Positions 48,871 through 60,635 of a stretch of 64,000 nucleotides of DNA are shown in pieces. The notes beneath the pieces were generated by a model, which did not search any database, was not told the origin of the DNA, and saw only the letters and a list, made by a program, of their open reading frames with translations. Positions within the stretch are counted from its first letter, which is position 1; each line of letters opens with the position of its first letter. Source of the DNA: Laburnicola sp. R22_1 (Eukaryota > Ascomycota > Dothideomycetes > Pleosporales > Didymosphaeriaceae); assembly GCA_014281115.1 (NCBI GenBank), contig JACONQ010000001.1, positions 1,860,001-1,924,000 of the forward strand, given 5' to 3'. The translations under genes and the position numbers were made by a program.

Positions 48871-51171
48871 ACGGTTCTTATTTGTATATTCTGCCTGCTT
48901 TACTTATGTCTAGGCCATGTTATCTTAATAGAACTGTTAAAGATTCTCTAACTTAGTAATAAACTTGTCGGCGCGTCGCTAGTTAGCTTAGGTAGGGGCG
49001 GATAGTAATGTTGTTAATTCGATTAGTTTGTGAATTAAGGATTGTAGTAGGTAGCCCTTAGTTGCCATAAATAGGGCGATGCTAGTAGAGTTACTAATCT
49101 AATTATTTGCGACAAACTTAGCCATTAGTAGAAATAGTGTCTAATTATCCTATTAGTAATTTACATAAGCTTGTAGGTAGTATTTTACTTAGATATTAAT
49201 AATCTCGGTCTGGCCATTAGTCTTTAGATAATAGGAAGTTAATACCTTAGGCTGTGTACCCAATTGTTAGCATAGACGACGCTAGAAATATAAAATAAAC
49301 TAAGCGCTATAATTACTAACGATTTGTGTAGGGTATTCCTTCTTACGCTATACGTACTTAATAAATGCACGGACTAGTATTATAACTTTAAGATTAGTAA
49401 TAGGGATAAACTTCTTCTTTTTAGATAGATAATTAACTATAATAAGTATACTAGTGTAGGTGTGGTCATAATCTTTATAGGCTAGCAGTTCGGTAATATA
49501 ATTAATTAATATGCTCTCCTAGTATTAATTTAGGATTAGTAATAGGCAGAGAAGTCTATACTTGCCTTCTTTATTAACCTTAGAGTAATAGTATATTAAA
49601 CAATTGCGTATATACTGTGCAACGTCTATTGTTATATAAGGCTAGTAAAACTAACGACTTAGATTATAGTATGTAGCGTGCTTACTAGGGTAGCCTACGC
49701 ATAACTTATTATAAGAGTCTTTAATAATTGTAGTACGCAGAGGTCTATTATCTAGTATGTATATTTTATTCTTTATGTATAATAAGTTGTCTTATAGTTA
49801 GCAGTCTCTAAGCTTAATTTATAGTTTCTTGTTATATATAAGCGATAATAGAATGCGACGTTGTTTCTTAAGTTTCGCTTTTATAATGGCTTATAGGTTC
49901 TTATTAGTAAGGTATGCGTCCTTAATCCTAGTAATAAGGTCTTTCTCTAAATTTATATTATTGGCAGGAGGATTAATTCTTGTCTCCTTCTCTACCTTAG
50001 GCAACTACACTTATAAAGGTGCTAAGAAGAATAATACTAGCGATTCTTTTATAGACTTCTTGCTAATATAATCCTCCTTACTAATTAAGTGTATTATAAG
50101 GGCCAGGTTTGCAATAGTGTCTGTGAGTTTACTAGTAAGAATCTAAGCTATATAGACTATATATTATAATATATTCTTATAAGCATAATATAAAGTATAG
50201 GCACAGCTAGTATACGCATTGCTGTTATAGCCATTACTATCTTTAGAACTATAATAGGCTTAGTAGCTACTAGCGCGAGCTTTTAGCACAAAGTAATATG
50301 GCTTAAGGATTATTTAGACTTAGTGTTGACATTATTTATTATCTGCGCCCTTAGGAAGATTGCTAGAACGTCTAGTTAAAGCGTCTGGCTTAGTGCCTTA
50401 GTTACCTAGTCTGTATACAATAAGAAAGTTAAACTCTAAGAGGAATTTAGCCTATTATACTTATTAGCAATTTAGTCTCTTGTTAGTTATAAAGTAGCGT
50501 AATGCTAAGTGGTCTAATATAATATTAATAGGTAATTTTGTGCCTAACAGCTTAAAACGCTATTTCTTAAATGCGCGCATAATTACGAGTAACTTCTTAT
50601 TATAAATCTTATAGTTGCACTTAGCTAGGTTTATCTTATATAATAGAAAGGCGATAGGTTTTAATACGCTGTTATACATCTGCAATAAGACTGCGGTAGT
50701 AACAAAGTTAGACGTGTCTGTCTCTAACTAGATCTCTAAGTTAGTGTTAAAGTAGACAAGTATAGGTGCGCGTGTAAAGGCTTATTTAAGTTATTTAAAA
50801 GCTTAGGCGGCCGCGAAGTTAGTTACTAATAAAAATACTTTAGTCTAGGTATTTAATTTCTTAGTTAGCTCTGTAAGTAGTTGTGCGAGCTAGCTAAATC
50901 CTAGGATAAACTAGCAATAGAAGTTTGCAAATCTCAGAAAGGCCTATATATCTTTAACGCTACGCGGTAGTTGCCATCCTTATATTATACTAACCTTAGC
51001 GGGGTCTATCTTAATACTATTTATGATTAGGATAAGTCCTAAGTACTTAATACGTTTAATCTTAAATTGTGACTTATAGACGTCTAAGAATAGTCTAGTA
51101 TTAATAAGCTTCTTAACTACTATCTAGACATGTGTCTTATGCTTATTCTTATTATTAGAATAGATAAATAC

Positions 51172-51675
51172 GTTGTCTAGGTACGCGGTATAGAAGTCAT
51201 CTAGATATTCTCTTAGAACATTGTTAATATAAGATTAAAAGGTCCCTAGGGAATTGCATAATCTAAATAGCATAACTAGATACTTATAAAGGCCATAGCG
51301 GGTTAAGAAAGCTATTTTTTTCTTGTTACCCTCCTTAACTTGTATGGTATTAAAAGCGGCTATTATATTAACGATACTTATAATTTGTGCTTTTGTTAGT
51401 TATGCTATAGTCTTCTTAATCGAGAGTAAAGCATTCTGGTTCTTCTTTATTATCTTATTTAAGGCGCGGTAATTAATGCAAATCTGTAGTCTCCTTCTAG
51501 GTTTCTTAATGCATAGTATAGGTGCGGCGTAAGGTAAGCTACTTAGGCAAATAAAACCTTTGCCTAATATCTTGTTAATGTATACCTTTACCGCTTTATA
51601 TTCCTTATGGGTTAACCCATATATCTTAGAACGTGATACTATGGCCTCTAGATTTAGATTAATAGCATGGTACAC
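51172..51675 (-). pseudogene. Gypsy reverse transcriptase remnant with YLDD changed to YLDN
   Basis: The fingers region is readable (KGFICLSSLPYAAPILCIKKP, then INYRALNKI). Further downstream the catalytic box appears as AYLDNVFIYS at 51183-51172 where the family has YLDD. The change is a G-to-A transition on the coding strand, compatible with RIP. Confidence 0.8.
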
Positions 51676-52637
51676 TCTAGATTAATATGAGGGTAGTTTA
51701 TTAGCTTCCTTGGGATCAAATCTATAAGCCAGATTAACTAGAAATGATGACAATAGCTTGATAATTTCTTCTCTAGTAATCGCGGGCTTTTCTAGTTTCC
51801 TTATATACTTTTCAAAGTCGGTATTTAATACTACATAGTACTAAGTAGCGTAGAGGCTAGTAATAATGTGTTTCTATAGACTTTCCTTGTCTAATTTTTC
51901 TCCACTAGGATCTAATAATTCTAGTCGTTTCTAGTGGTGTGGCTTAATAAAAATAATAGAGTCGAGATCCCTAGCGATTATTATTGCGGCTGTATAGCCT
52001 AAAATAACGTTAATTTTATTCTTTACTATCTTTTTACGTGTTATACTATCTAGTAGTTTATTATTATAAATCTTTTTAGGCAGCGCGCTATCCAAACAGT
52101 TTACTAGGCAATGTGGCGATTTGAAGCTTAATGAATAGGTTTCTCTAAAAGAGGGGATTGGTGAATAGTTGTCTATCTAATTTATCCCTAATAACACGTT
52201 AAACTTACTAATTTTAGTAACGTAGTATAGCACTAGGCTAGTATAAGATTTATACTTAATTATAATCTCTACCGCAGTACGAAGCTTAGTATAAGGATTG
52301 CTGTTAGCTAGAGCTAGGCCAACTAGTTATTCTAAAGCAATTTCTTTAAGCTAGTATTATTTAACGACTTATTAATAAATAAAATAGGTAGTGGCTTTTG
52401 TATCCACTATGCTAAGTGCGCGGAGCTATTTTTAGGCTAGAGGGAGCTTAATATAATAGTTAAATTCTAGTTAATAGGTGGCGTTTAGTATAGAAGACAT
52501 ATCTAACGCAATAGTAGATATAGTGTGCATGACTATAGGCTTATTAAGGCTATTATACTTAGGTGTGGCTTTTAGGTGCTAGATAGTCTGCTAAATTTCT
52601 TATTAAGTTTTACGCCGTTGTTGCTCCTAATTGTAGT

Positions 52638-52904
52638 TTAGTTTAGGAGCCTCTTGTTTTCCAACTTATCCTTATTAGTAGTTAATTTATATTGGAATTT
52701 ATTGCTATTCTTATCTTCTGTGTCCTCTATGTACGTATTTATAGCGGAGGCCAAAGCGGGGATATCTTTTAAAGAGACAAAGTCTTTATCTTTGTAGGGT
52801 GCAGTCTTATTATATATTATGTGTTCTAGCTTGCCATATTTAAAGCAAAGACCTAGTTTACTTATATAATTACGTTCCTTAGTTATTTGTTTGCGGGTGA
52901 GCAC
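52638..52904 (-). pseudogene. Gypsy Gag zinc-knuckle remnant
   Basis: An open stretch of 88 codons contains LCFKYGKLEHIIYNK, a damaged CCHC knuckle in which the second Cys has become Tyr, a TGY to TAY transition. It is followed by a Lys/Asp-rich tail. This position fits the end of gag before protease and reverse transcriptase. Confidence 0.6.
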
Positions 52905-55719
52905 CTAGGGGGCCCTATTCTTTCGCGCTAAGGAACAGTTGCTTAGGGAACGCTTACGACTAGTATCTTTACCAAATAATATTATTAACTTCTTAGGTCC
53001 CAAATACAGTTAATTGTTAATATCTAAATTATACTAGTGGAGTTAATATGCGCGGGCTAGAAAGGCCATTAAGCTCTTATTTAGTATTAAACTAGACAAA
53101 GTTTAGCGGGCGAAACGACTATCTATAAGATATTAGGCATGTCGAACTTTACCCATCTTGTCTATAAAAAGCAAGTTAATAATAGAGAGAAATCGTTCTT
53201 ACCACTACGTAAATGTCTTGCCATACTTCTATTGTAATATATTGTTATAAAGCTTCTATTTAGCTTCTACAATCCAATTATAGGATATATAGGTCTTATC
53301 TAAGGGCTTTAGCAGATCCTCTAATGTGTTAACCAAACTTAGAATTGGATAGACAAGATTCTAGGCGTTATTTTTAATAAAACGGCAAATATAATAGACT
53401 TTATATTCCTCTAATAGAAGTGTAATTGCCTTATTAACTGTAGTAATTTGCCAACGCTTATAATTCTTCTTATCTTTACTATTAAAGGACTCTATTTTTG
53501 GGGCCTTATAATGCGAGCTACTAGTAGTCCTAACTAATATGTAGGAGGCGCTAAAGGGTCGCTTGTCACGTAGGTCTTAAGTCTCCTAACATTTATAGTT
53601 ATTATTACGCTAGTCTTAGTTATTATATTAGTTCTAATCTTTGCGTTAGTTACGTTAATTATATATGTCTTTACACTTATTGCGATAGTTGCGGCGGTTA
53701 TAAAGATTATTATAGAAGAGTCTTTTCGCGGGTTATATTTGCGTAAAGCGACTATATATTATACTAGTAGTATGGTAGTTAAGAGTAGAGTCGCTATTTA
53801 GGATGTAGATATCTTATTGCGAAGAACGCGTACGCCTATACTTAGAAGAAGTTAGTAATTTATTAAACTAGTTATGTGGGAGAGGTTAACTATATTCTAA
53901 TACGTTATATAGTAAGCGCGTCTAAGCCCTTAGGAATCTAAGTTTGTTTTTAATAGCGTATATTGCTTATTTAGCCATCTACGCTTAATACTTAAACTGC
54001 TAAGCACGTTCTTATAGTTGTTAAAATTCTTCTTTAGACTATTAAGCATCTTGGACAGTATACTAATAATTGGCCTTAAGGTTGTAAAGCTCTATAGAAG
54101 TGTTCTTATTCGCTTTAATAGTATTGTTGTACTTTATCTATAGTTTTTATCTAACTTAGATAACCTATTAAACGCGAGTTTGCATGTCTTTAAAGTCCTT
54201 TTTAGTGGTGGCTAAGTCTACGCCTCGCTAATAGTAGGCATCTAATAGAGTATTATAAGCTTATTGCAATTGCTTATAAGTTTCTAGGTTAGTACTACTA
54301 GCTACGTTATAGATATTTTGCAATTACTAAAATGTGGCCTCTAGTATATTAAGCCGAGAGAGTTTCTTAGCTAGTTACTCGCTAGACTTAGCACACTTTA
54401 TAACAATATTAAATTAGATATTAGGGTAAGCTTATATGTCTTCTATAAACTTGGCTATATTAGTTAGTCAAAATGTCTTTTTTATCTATTCTCTTTAAGC
54501 GTTCTTGTATTAGACCTCTATATTATAGCCTAGCTCTTCTTTATTATTAACAGGCCTATAGACTTCTATAAATAGGTTTAAAGTTCTTAAAGAGATGCGT
54601 CGTTGTTTATTATGCGTAAGGGGAGACGGAAATTCAAAATAGATCTGTGAGAGTAATGCCTTCTTAGGTATCTATAAATTACCTAGGCTACGGCTGTCGG
54701 ATTTCGAACGCGAGAAGGTAGGAGATCTCTAGTCTCTCTTAGATTGGCGGCCGTAGTTAGGGGATTTCTACGGCGTCTAAATAGTAACTTAGCGACCTTT
54801 GTAGAGTTTATTACGCTGTCTTACTAATTTTAATATATTAAATATATTATTAATAATATTAGTAGAGGTGTTAAAGTACTAAGATAGGTTTTGGAAAAGT
54901 TGGGTACGCTTAATAATAGGGCCTTAAAGCGCTAATTAGGCGCGAGAGTTTAGAGCTATAATAATAGGTTATAATTAGGATTGCGAATTGCTAGTAATTA
55001 TTATAGATTCTTACGTGTCTGCTTATTTCTATTATTAAGTAAACGTCTTTGCAAAAGAGAGTGTAAAGTTTTTAAGGTTGCCCATAGTTCTAGTATAAGG
55101 TTAAGGAGTTAGAGTATTAGAATAAAATTCTCTAGGCATGGGCGATAAAGGTGCGTAGAGTCGTCCATACTTATTATATTTATTACTTAGGCGAGGATAA
55201 TCGGAATCTATGCTGTAGTAATGTGGAAGGTTAGTAGTTTTAGATAAGGTATAATCTTACGCCTTAGGCAAAGTTATAATAAAGTCGCTAGTTAAATTTT
55301 TACAAATATTTATTTTACTAGCTTATTTTAAATATTACTACTATTACTATAAAACACTATATACTAATATAGTAGTAGGAGAGGCCAGATTCTTTTTAAG
55401 CGGCGTACTTACTATAGGTATTTTGTAGTAGTATATGCGTTAACCCGCATATCTAGTCCTACTACCTGCCTACTCTTTATAGTTTTTTTTGCCGACTAAG
55501 CCTAAGAGGAAGTATATCCTTAGTTGTTAAGTTTCTATATATTGTTGTTGTCACTATTATAATTAGTAACCTAATCTGTACGCACACTACTATACTCTAC
55601 TTTTAGGCCTACTATATAATTATAGGAGATATTTATTAACGCGTAATTCTCTAATTTGCTAGTACTCTAGTAGTGAGCCTATTACAGCTAGAACTCTAGG
55701 GGGAGCAATAGCAGTATAG

Positions 55720-55912
55720 TGTAAGGGTTTAGGCCTGTAATAGTTAGAATAAAAGTAAGTTAATTCCTAGTATATAAAATACTACTATACTAAGTAGGTA
55801 GGCAGAAGGGTAGCACCTTATAGATGCTGCCGCGCTAGTGGCCGAATTGGGCCTAGCGCCAGATTAATATTATTCTGGGTTCTAAGCCAGGTGCCACTAT
55901 AGATCTATAATA
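55720..55912 (-). repeat. 5' LTR of the gypsy element
   Basis: 193 bp, the same length as the left copy. It is next to the duplicated AGGCA at 55913-55917 and should hold the element promoter and start of transcription, on the minus strand. Confidence 0.9.
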
Positions 55913-55917
55913 AGGCA

Positions 55918-56422
55918 CGTGTTTGTTAATCTATTAAGAAGTAGAAGAAGAAGTAGTGGTAGCTTTAAAGAGTAAAGATAGCAGAGCTAAAGAAGGCAGC
56001 TAAGTTATATAAGAAGAAGATCTAGCAGAAGAAGCGTATTGCGCGAGAGGTAGCTAAGAAGACAAAAGAAAAAGAGAGAGCTAAAAAGGCAGCTTAGCGC
56101 GCTGCCTAGAAGTCTGCCTACAACATAGAAAAGGCTCTACAACTATCCTAAAAGGGTAAAAGAAAGGCCTTTTAGCTATCTCTACAGAGCAGAAAGCGTT
56201 AGAAACGTGTTATTAATACTGCAGATATTAGGGAGGCCTCTAAGGGCGCATCTGCTATCCTAACTAAATCTACACGCCGTGGCCGCAACGTTAAGCTTTT
56301 AAATAGATTTAAATAGTGCAAATAAATCGCAGCTATTAACTTACTACCCTCTAAGAAAATCTCGTAATAATATTAATTGTAGGTGGTTCTATAGCCTCGT
56401 TTTTAATAGAGCGTTTTTAGTA
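55918..56422 (+). pseudogene. Pogo-like transposase, 3' part, broken
   Basis: Continues the element interrupted at 47800. The reading is Lys/Arg/Ala-rich (KKKIARE, KAAK, RRGRNVK), typical of the C-terminal tail of fungal pogo/Fot-type transposases, with many stops. Confidence 0.6.
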
Positions 56423-56468
56423 TTGCCCGCGCATCACGCGAATCCGCGCATCACGCGCACGGACACGT

Positions 56469-57008
56469 TAGACATGCGCAGACTTGCGCAGATGTGCACA
56501 AATAGTCTAAATAAGTAATTTTTTTAAAGCTTTATAACCTTTTTACTAGTAAAGCTATAATTTTAATTTGTTAATAGATTTATAGAGAAAATACTAGTCT
56601 TTAATTATTAAATTTAAAAATACTATTCTTATTATATAATTAGTTAGTAATTAATAAGAAACTCTTTATTTTACTAGTTATTATATATATTACGTAATAT
56701 TCTTATATAAAAATATAGTACTAATAAATTATTATATAAATTTTTAAAAAAGTTATAATAATAATAAAGTAGTTAAAAAGTTATTAAAGTTTAAACTTTT
56801 TAAAATAGTGTTCTTTGCTAAGCCACTAATTTTTATCTAATTTAATTCTTTTAAATAATTCTAAAACTGTAATTTTTCTATTTTTAAATCTACATAATCT
56901 AGAATTTAGGATTAGATAGTAGTTCTATATAATACGCTAGTAATTAATACTATTATATTAACTAGTAATTACTATCTAGTAAAAGACTTTAACTTTATAC
57001 TTTAAAAT
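56469..57008. other. AT-rich, RIP-degraded filler
   Basis: After the TA duplication a short TGCGCA repeat (56474-56498) is followed by about 500 bp of very AT-rich sequence with no readable domain. Confidence 0.5.
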
Positions 57009-57118
57009 CTAATCCCTTTTTATTAACATCTTAAAACGCTTTTCTATGTATATAATAGTAGGAGGAATATCTGCTATTATTGTAATATTTTTATTAGAAA
57101 CCCCTTAGTCGCAAAAAA
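57009..57118 (+). mobile_element. SINE-like retroposon copy 1 (5'-truncated)
   Basis: 110 bp ending in TTAGTCGC plus a run of seven A, flanked by 10-bp near-identical direct repeats (ACTTTAAAAT at 56999 and ACTATAAAAT at 57119). The body (AAAACGCTTTTCTATGTATA) matches three more copies. A common A-tailed 3' end with variable 5' ends points to retroposition. Confidence 0.7.
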
Positions 57119-57128
57119 ACTATAAAAT

Positions 57129-57751
57129 AATAATAATTTTATTATTAACTTTCTATATAGTAGTAATAGTAATAGTAGTTAACAGATAGTCTACTATCTA
57201 ATATAACTAAGTTATATATTATTTCTTAACTAGTATACTATTAGAAAGCTATAGTAGACCGTAAAGTTGCAACCGCAGAAGTAGTATAGGTAATAAAATA
57301 CTTAACTATAGTTTAGTTATTATGCTTATAATCTAGTAGTAGCGTAACTATAGTTTGCTATATATATAGTGTATAAAGTCGACCTAGTCTTATAATATTA
57401 GTAACGTCTAGTATATTAAATCTTTATTTCTTTATTTATTATATCTAGCAATATAATAACTACTTTCTAGCAATCTATTATTATATCTAAGTCTACTACC
57501 TATAGTAATATAGCTATTATTAAAATTAGTTAGAGTATAGATAACTAGCTAGGCAAAGTTAAGAATAATTTCTAGAAATTTAGTAACCTTATATAACTAG
57601 AAGAATTATTAAAAGGGCCTCTAGAGCTTATCTTTAAGTATTCTATTAGTAATATCTTTAGGCTAGTTTGCCACGTCTTATGCCTCTAGATTTTAAAGTA
57701 TAAGATACTTCTTTAGTACCTAGATATTAGTAAAGACACAGCCTTTGTAAT
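57129..57751. other. AT-rich, RIP-degraded filler between retroposon copies
   Basis: About 620 bp of AT-rich sequence with only short open stretches. No domain is recognised. It may be part of an older element into which retroposon copies 1 and 2 jumped. Confidence 0.45.
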
Positions 57752-57767
57752 ATAATAATAGTATAAT

Positions 57768-57983
57768 TTGATTTTTTTTACGACTAAGGGGTTTCTAATA
57801 AAAATATTATAATAATAGTAGATATTCCTCCTACTATTATATACATAGAAAAGCGTTTTAAGATATTAATAAAAAGGGGTTAGTGTATTACAAGCGAGCT
57901 TGGCGAGCTTAGCGCGTTTACTCTAACTAAAAATATTCACATACAAAATATAGTAAGACCACTTCGCCATACTAGTTTATATA
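57768..57983 (-). mobile_element. SINE-like retroposon copy 2 (longest, with Pol III A-box-like motif)
   Basis: About 216 bp flanked by a 16-bp perfect direct repeat (57752-57767 and 57984-57999). On the minus strand it ends TTAGTCGT plus eight A. Near its 5' end TGGCGAAGTGG (57969-57959) fits the tRNA/Pol III A box. AGTTAGAGTAA (57928-57918), 30 nt further, is a damaged match to the B box. The conserved 3' half matches the other three copies. Confidence 0.7.
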
Positions 57984-57999
57984 ATAATAATAGTATAAT

Positions 58000-59580
58000 A
58001 TAGAGATTATACTATAAAAGCTTAAAAACATAACCAAAACTAAAGATAATAAGAATTATAAGGGCGAGAACTAGAGTAAAAGGAAGAAAGAGTTTATTAT
58101 AATATATAAGACGCTAGAGGCATAATAGTAGTATAAGAATCTTATTAAAGTAGTAGTAATTATTTAGGCTATTATTAAGGCAGAGAACTATAAGTAATAA
58201 GGGTAAGAGTAAGTAGTAGTAATAAAAGTATAAGAAAAATAGGTAGTAGTAGTAAGATCCTAGATAGTAGTATATAGCTCGCTAGTTATAAGAAGAAATC
58301 TATTATAGAAAGATAGTTAGATAAAATAGTTAGATTAGTTACTATTGTAATTATTATTATAGTAAAAATATTATTAAAGAAATTATTAATTACGTAACAC
58401 GATGGTTAGTTAAATAGCCAGCCTAGAATTACGTAATATTACAAATTAACTCTAGGGGAGAAACCTATAATAGTATATAGCTAGGCTTAATAATTCTAAA
58501 TTATTAGTTAAGCCCTATAATACTACTAGTATTACTACTAACAAAATAGCAAACTATAGAAATATCCTTAGTAGACAGCACGTAAGTAGAATAGCAATCT
58601 TACCTAATATAAGTTAGTTAATCTAGCAGTTAGCAACTTAGTATTTAGCTTTTAGGACTATTCTACATATCCCTACGCCCTATATTATAGAAGACTTAGA
58701 TAAAGAAGACTTAAATATACTTAGTAGCGCTAGTAGAAAGCGTATAATAGTAGATAGTTAGCTAATAAAAATCTCTATAAAGTCTACAAATAGGGTAAGT
58801 TACTCTAAATTAATAGTTAATAGCCTATTATAGAGTTAGCATTATAGTTTAAGTAGGAAGTCTATTTTTAAGATTATTAAATAGCGTATAAAGAATACCT
58901 ATCTTTAACTTATATATAATAATAATACTAACACAGCTTTACTATATTTTAAAGTGCTTTATACACCTACTAAAGGCGCTAAGTTAGAGTAGAAAATAGT
59001 AGTAAATATTTATAATAGTAACTCCTTATAAGAGATTATTTCTATCTATAGATAGCCTACTATATTATTTAGCTATTTTATTAGATACGCTAATAGCGCT
59101 ATAGAACTAAAGAAAGCAGTCTATTAAGAATTATAGTAAAAGAAGGAGCTAGGGAGACAAATTATGCGCATCTTTAACCTTATAGAGACTATGCAACTAT
59201 TCTTACTAGAGATAAAGCGCAACCTATAAATTAAGTAATATTGCTTAGGCTAGCGTAAGACATAGGTCTAGAAAGCTTTTACGCGCGTTAATTAGCTAAA
59301 AGAATTAAGAGGACTATACTACACTTATAGTAGAGTCTAGAAATAAAAATTATAGAGCTAAAGAAGTAGCTTAAGGTAATAACTTTTGCCCTATCTAATA
59401 TTCTCCTTTATATTTAGCAGAATTTAACACTTAAAGACCTTAAGATTATTTAATAATACTACACTTAAATATACACTATATTATAGGTAGACACTTTATA
59501 TCTAGTAGTTATAGTAAATATAGTTTATAATACCTAAGCCACTATACTAGATAGTTAATCTATTCTAGTATTAATAGGTA
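58000..59580. other. AT-rich RIP-degraded sequence, probably 5' part of the second gypsy element
   Basis: About 1.6 kb with stops every 10-20 codons in all frames. Lys/Glu-rich fragments on the plus strand are compatible with a degraded gag region leading into the clearer gag at 59,580, but no LTR was found. Confidence 0.35.
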
Positions 59581-59660
59581 TTAGTTAGGCACCTAGATAT
59601 TGCTTGCGCAAGCCTAATAAGTTTAAAGGATCTAATAATTATAAGAACTATAAGCTATGG

Positions 59661-59750
59661 TTTGTTTTTTGCGACTAAGGAGTTTCTAATAATAATATTA
59701 CAATAATAGCAGTTATTCCTCCTACTTTTATTAATATAGAAAAGCGTTTT
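59661..59750 (-). mobile_element. SINE-like retroposon copy 3 (strongly 5'-truncated)
   Basis: About 90 bp with the common 3' end (TTAGTCGC plus A-run on the minus strand), lost beyond AAAACGCTTTTC. Possible 7-bp target duplication GCTATRG at 59654 and 59754. It interrupts the gag of the second gypsy element. Confidence 0.6.
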
Positions 59751-60487
59751 ATTGCTATAGAAAAGTTTTATACACTCTTACCTAAGCGTATACAACTATA
59801 TTTTTACTACTAAACACGCTAAAATAGAATTTATTTTTAACTACACTTTAAATATTATATAATAGTAACTAGAATACTAAATAGAGTTTAATAAACTAGG
59901 GGCTTTTAAGTCTACTAAAAATATATTCAAGATACTAGATTATAGCTATGTAGCTGCAGACCTTATAGGCGAAGCCTATGCGGCTATATAGAGTAAATAG
60001 TTAAAAATTAGGAATAAGGAGAGTTTTAAAGGCTAGTTGTCCTAATTTAAGATTATAACTGCTTCTATTAACGTGCTAGATTAGTAAAAGATTATTATGG
60101 TAATTTAACTCTTAAAGCTATTCTAGTTAGAGACTAACAAATAATAGTTAAATAGTAATTCTTAGGACTTATTTATTAAGAAGATATAATATTAAGCCAC
60201 AATCTTAAAGTTATAATACTCCTCCTAGTAGTGGGCTAATAATAATAGCAACTAAGAAGGTTATATTAAAGGAGGCAGTTGTAGTAGAAATAATAATATA
60301 AGCGGCAATATTATAGGTTATACTAACGCCTAGGTTAAGCTTATTATAGACAAAGAACGCTATATTAAATATAGTAAGAAAGGCCACTATTATAAGAATA
60401 ATAACGCCTTATATAAGAGTAAGCTATAATAGCTAGTAAATAAAATTAAGTCTCTTATTAACGCTAGTCTTGCTGCTATTAACTTAT

Positions 60488-60635
60488 TGTTTTTTTTACG
60501 ACTAATAGGTTTCTAATAAAAAGATAATAATAATAGTAGTTATTCCTTCTACTATTATATACACAGAAAAGCGTTTTAAGGTATTAATAAAAAGAGTTAG
60601 CGTGGTACAAGCTCGCTAAGCGAGCTTGGCGCGCC
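60488..60635 (-). mobile_element. SINE-like retroposon copy 4
   Basis: 148 bp flanked by an exact 13-bp direct repeat GCTATTAACTTAT (60475-60487 and 60636-60648). It carries the common A-tailed 3' end. Its 5' part holds a near-perfect hairpin (AAGCTCGC-TAA-GCGAGCTT, 60610-60628) that is GC-rich against the AT-rich surroundings. It sits inside the second gypsy element. Confidence 0.8.

Larger units (their letters stand above)
47801..55912 (-). mobile_element. Complete Ty3/gypsy LTR retrotransposon, RIP-degraded
   Basis: 193-bp LTRs at 47801-47993 and 55720-55912 both run TGTAAGG...ATAAYA. The 5-bp target duplication is AGGTA at 47796-47800 and AGGCA at 55913-55917 (one C-to-T change). Coding remnants are on the minus strand, so the right copy is the 5' LTR. 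In transcription order I see a Gag zinc knuckle near 52,850, reverse transcriptase at 51,675-51,170, the KPDALTRR link after RNase H near 50,385, and the integrase C-terminal region at 48,870-48,676. A purine tract (rc of CTACCCCTCCTCT) abuts the left LTR, as expected for the 3' polypurine tract in this orientation. All frames are broken. Confidence 0.9.
46252..56468 (+). mobile_element. Pogo-like (Tc1/mariner) DNA transposon, RIP-degraded and split by a gypsy element
   Basis: 46-bp terminal inverted repeats (46252-46297 and 56423-56468, one mismatch) start ACGTGTCCG and are flanked by TA on both sides, as for Tc1/mariner insertions. Without the inserted gypsy element the transposon is about 2.1 kb. 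The transposase begins at 46340 (MDLIQAAIDNIELIEPG) with a psq/CENP-B-like N-terminus. Recognisable remnants follow near 46,840-47,760 (GFLISI; KAGDYKVFI; NNNIRLAWL) and the Lys/Arg-rich end is at 55,918-56,370 beyond the insertion. Dozens of TAG and TAA codons make it dead. It is the oldest element of this part of the nest, since the gypsy element lies within it. Confidence 0.85.

Noticed and set aside
49829..50071. 80-codon plus-strand frame inside the gypsy element
   Set aside because: It is antisense to the RNase H-integrase region of the minus-strand element and has no domain.
57009..57983. A single MITE bounded by inverted copies 1 and 2
   Set aside because: Each copy has its own different direct repeats and an A-tail, and two more copies exist alone, so they are independent retroposed insertions.
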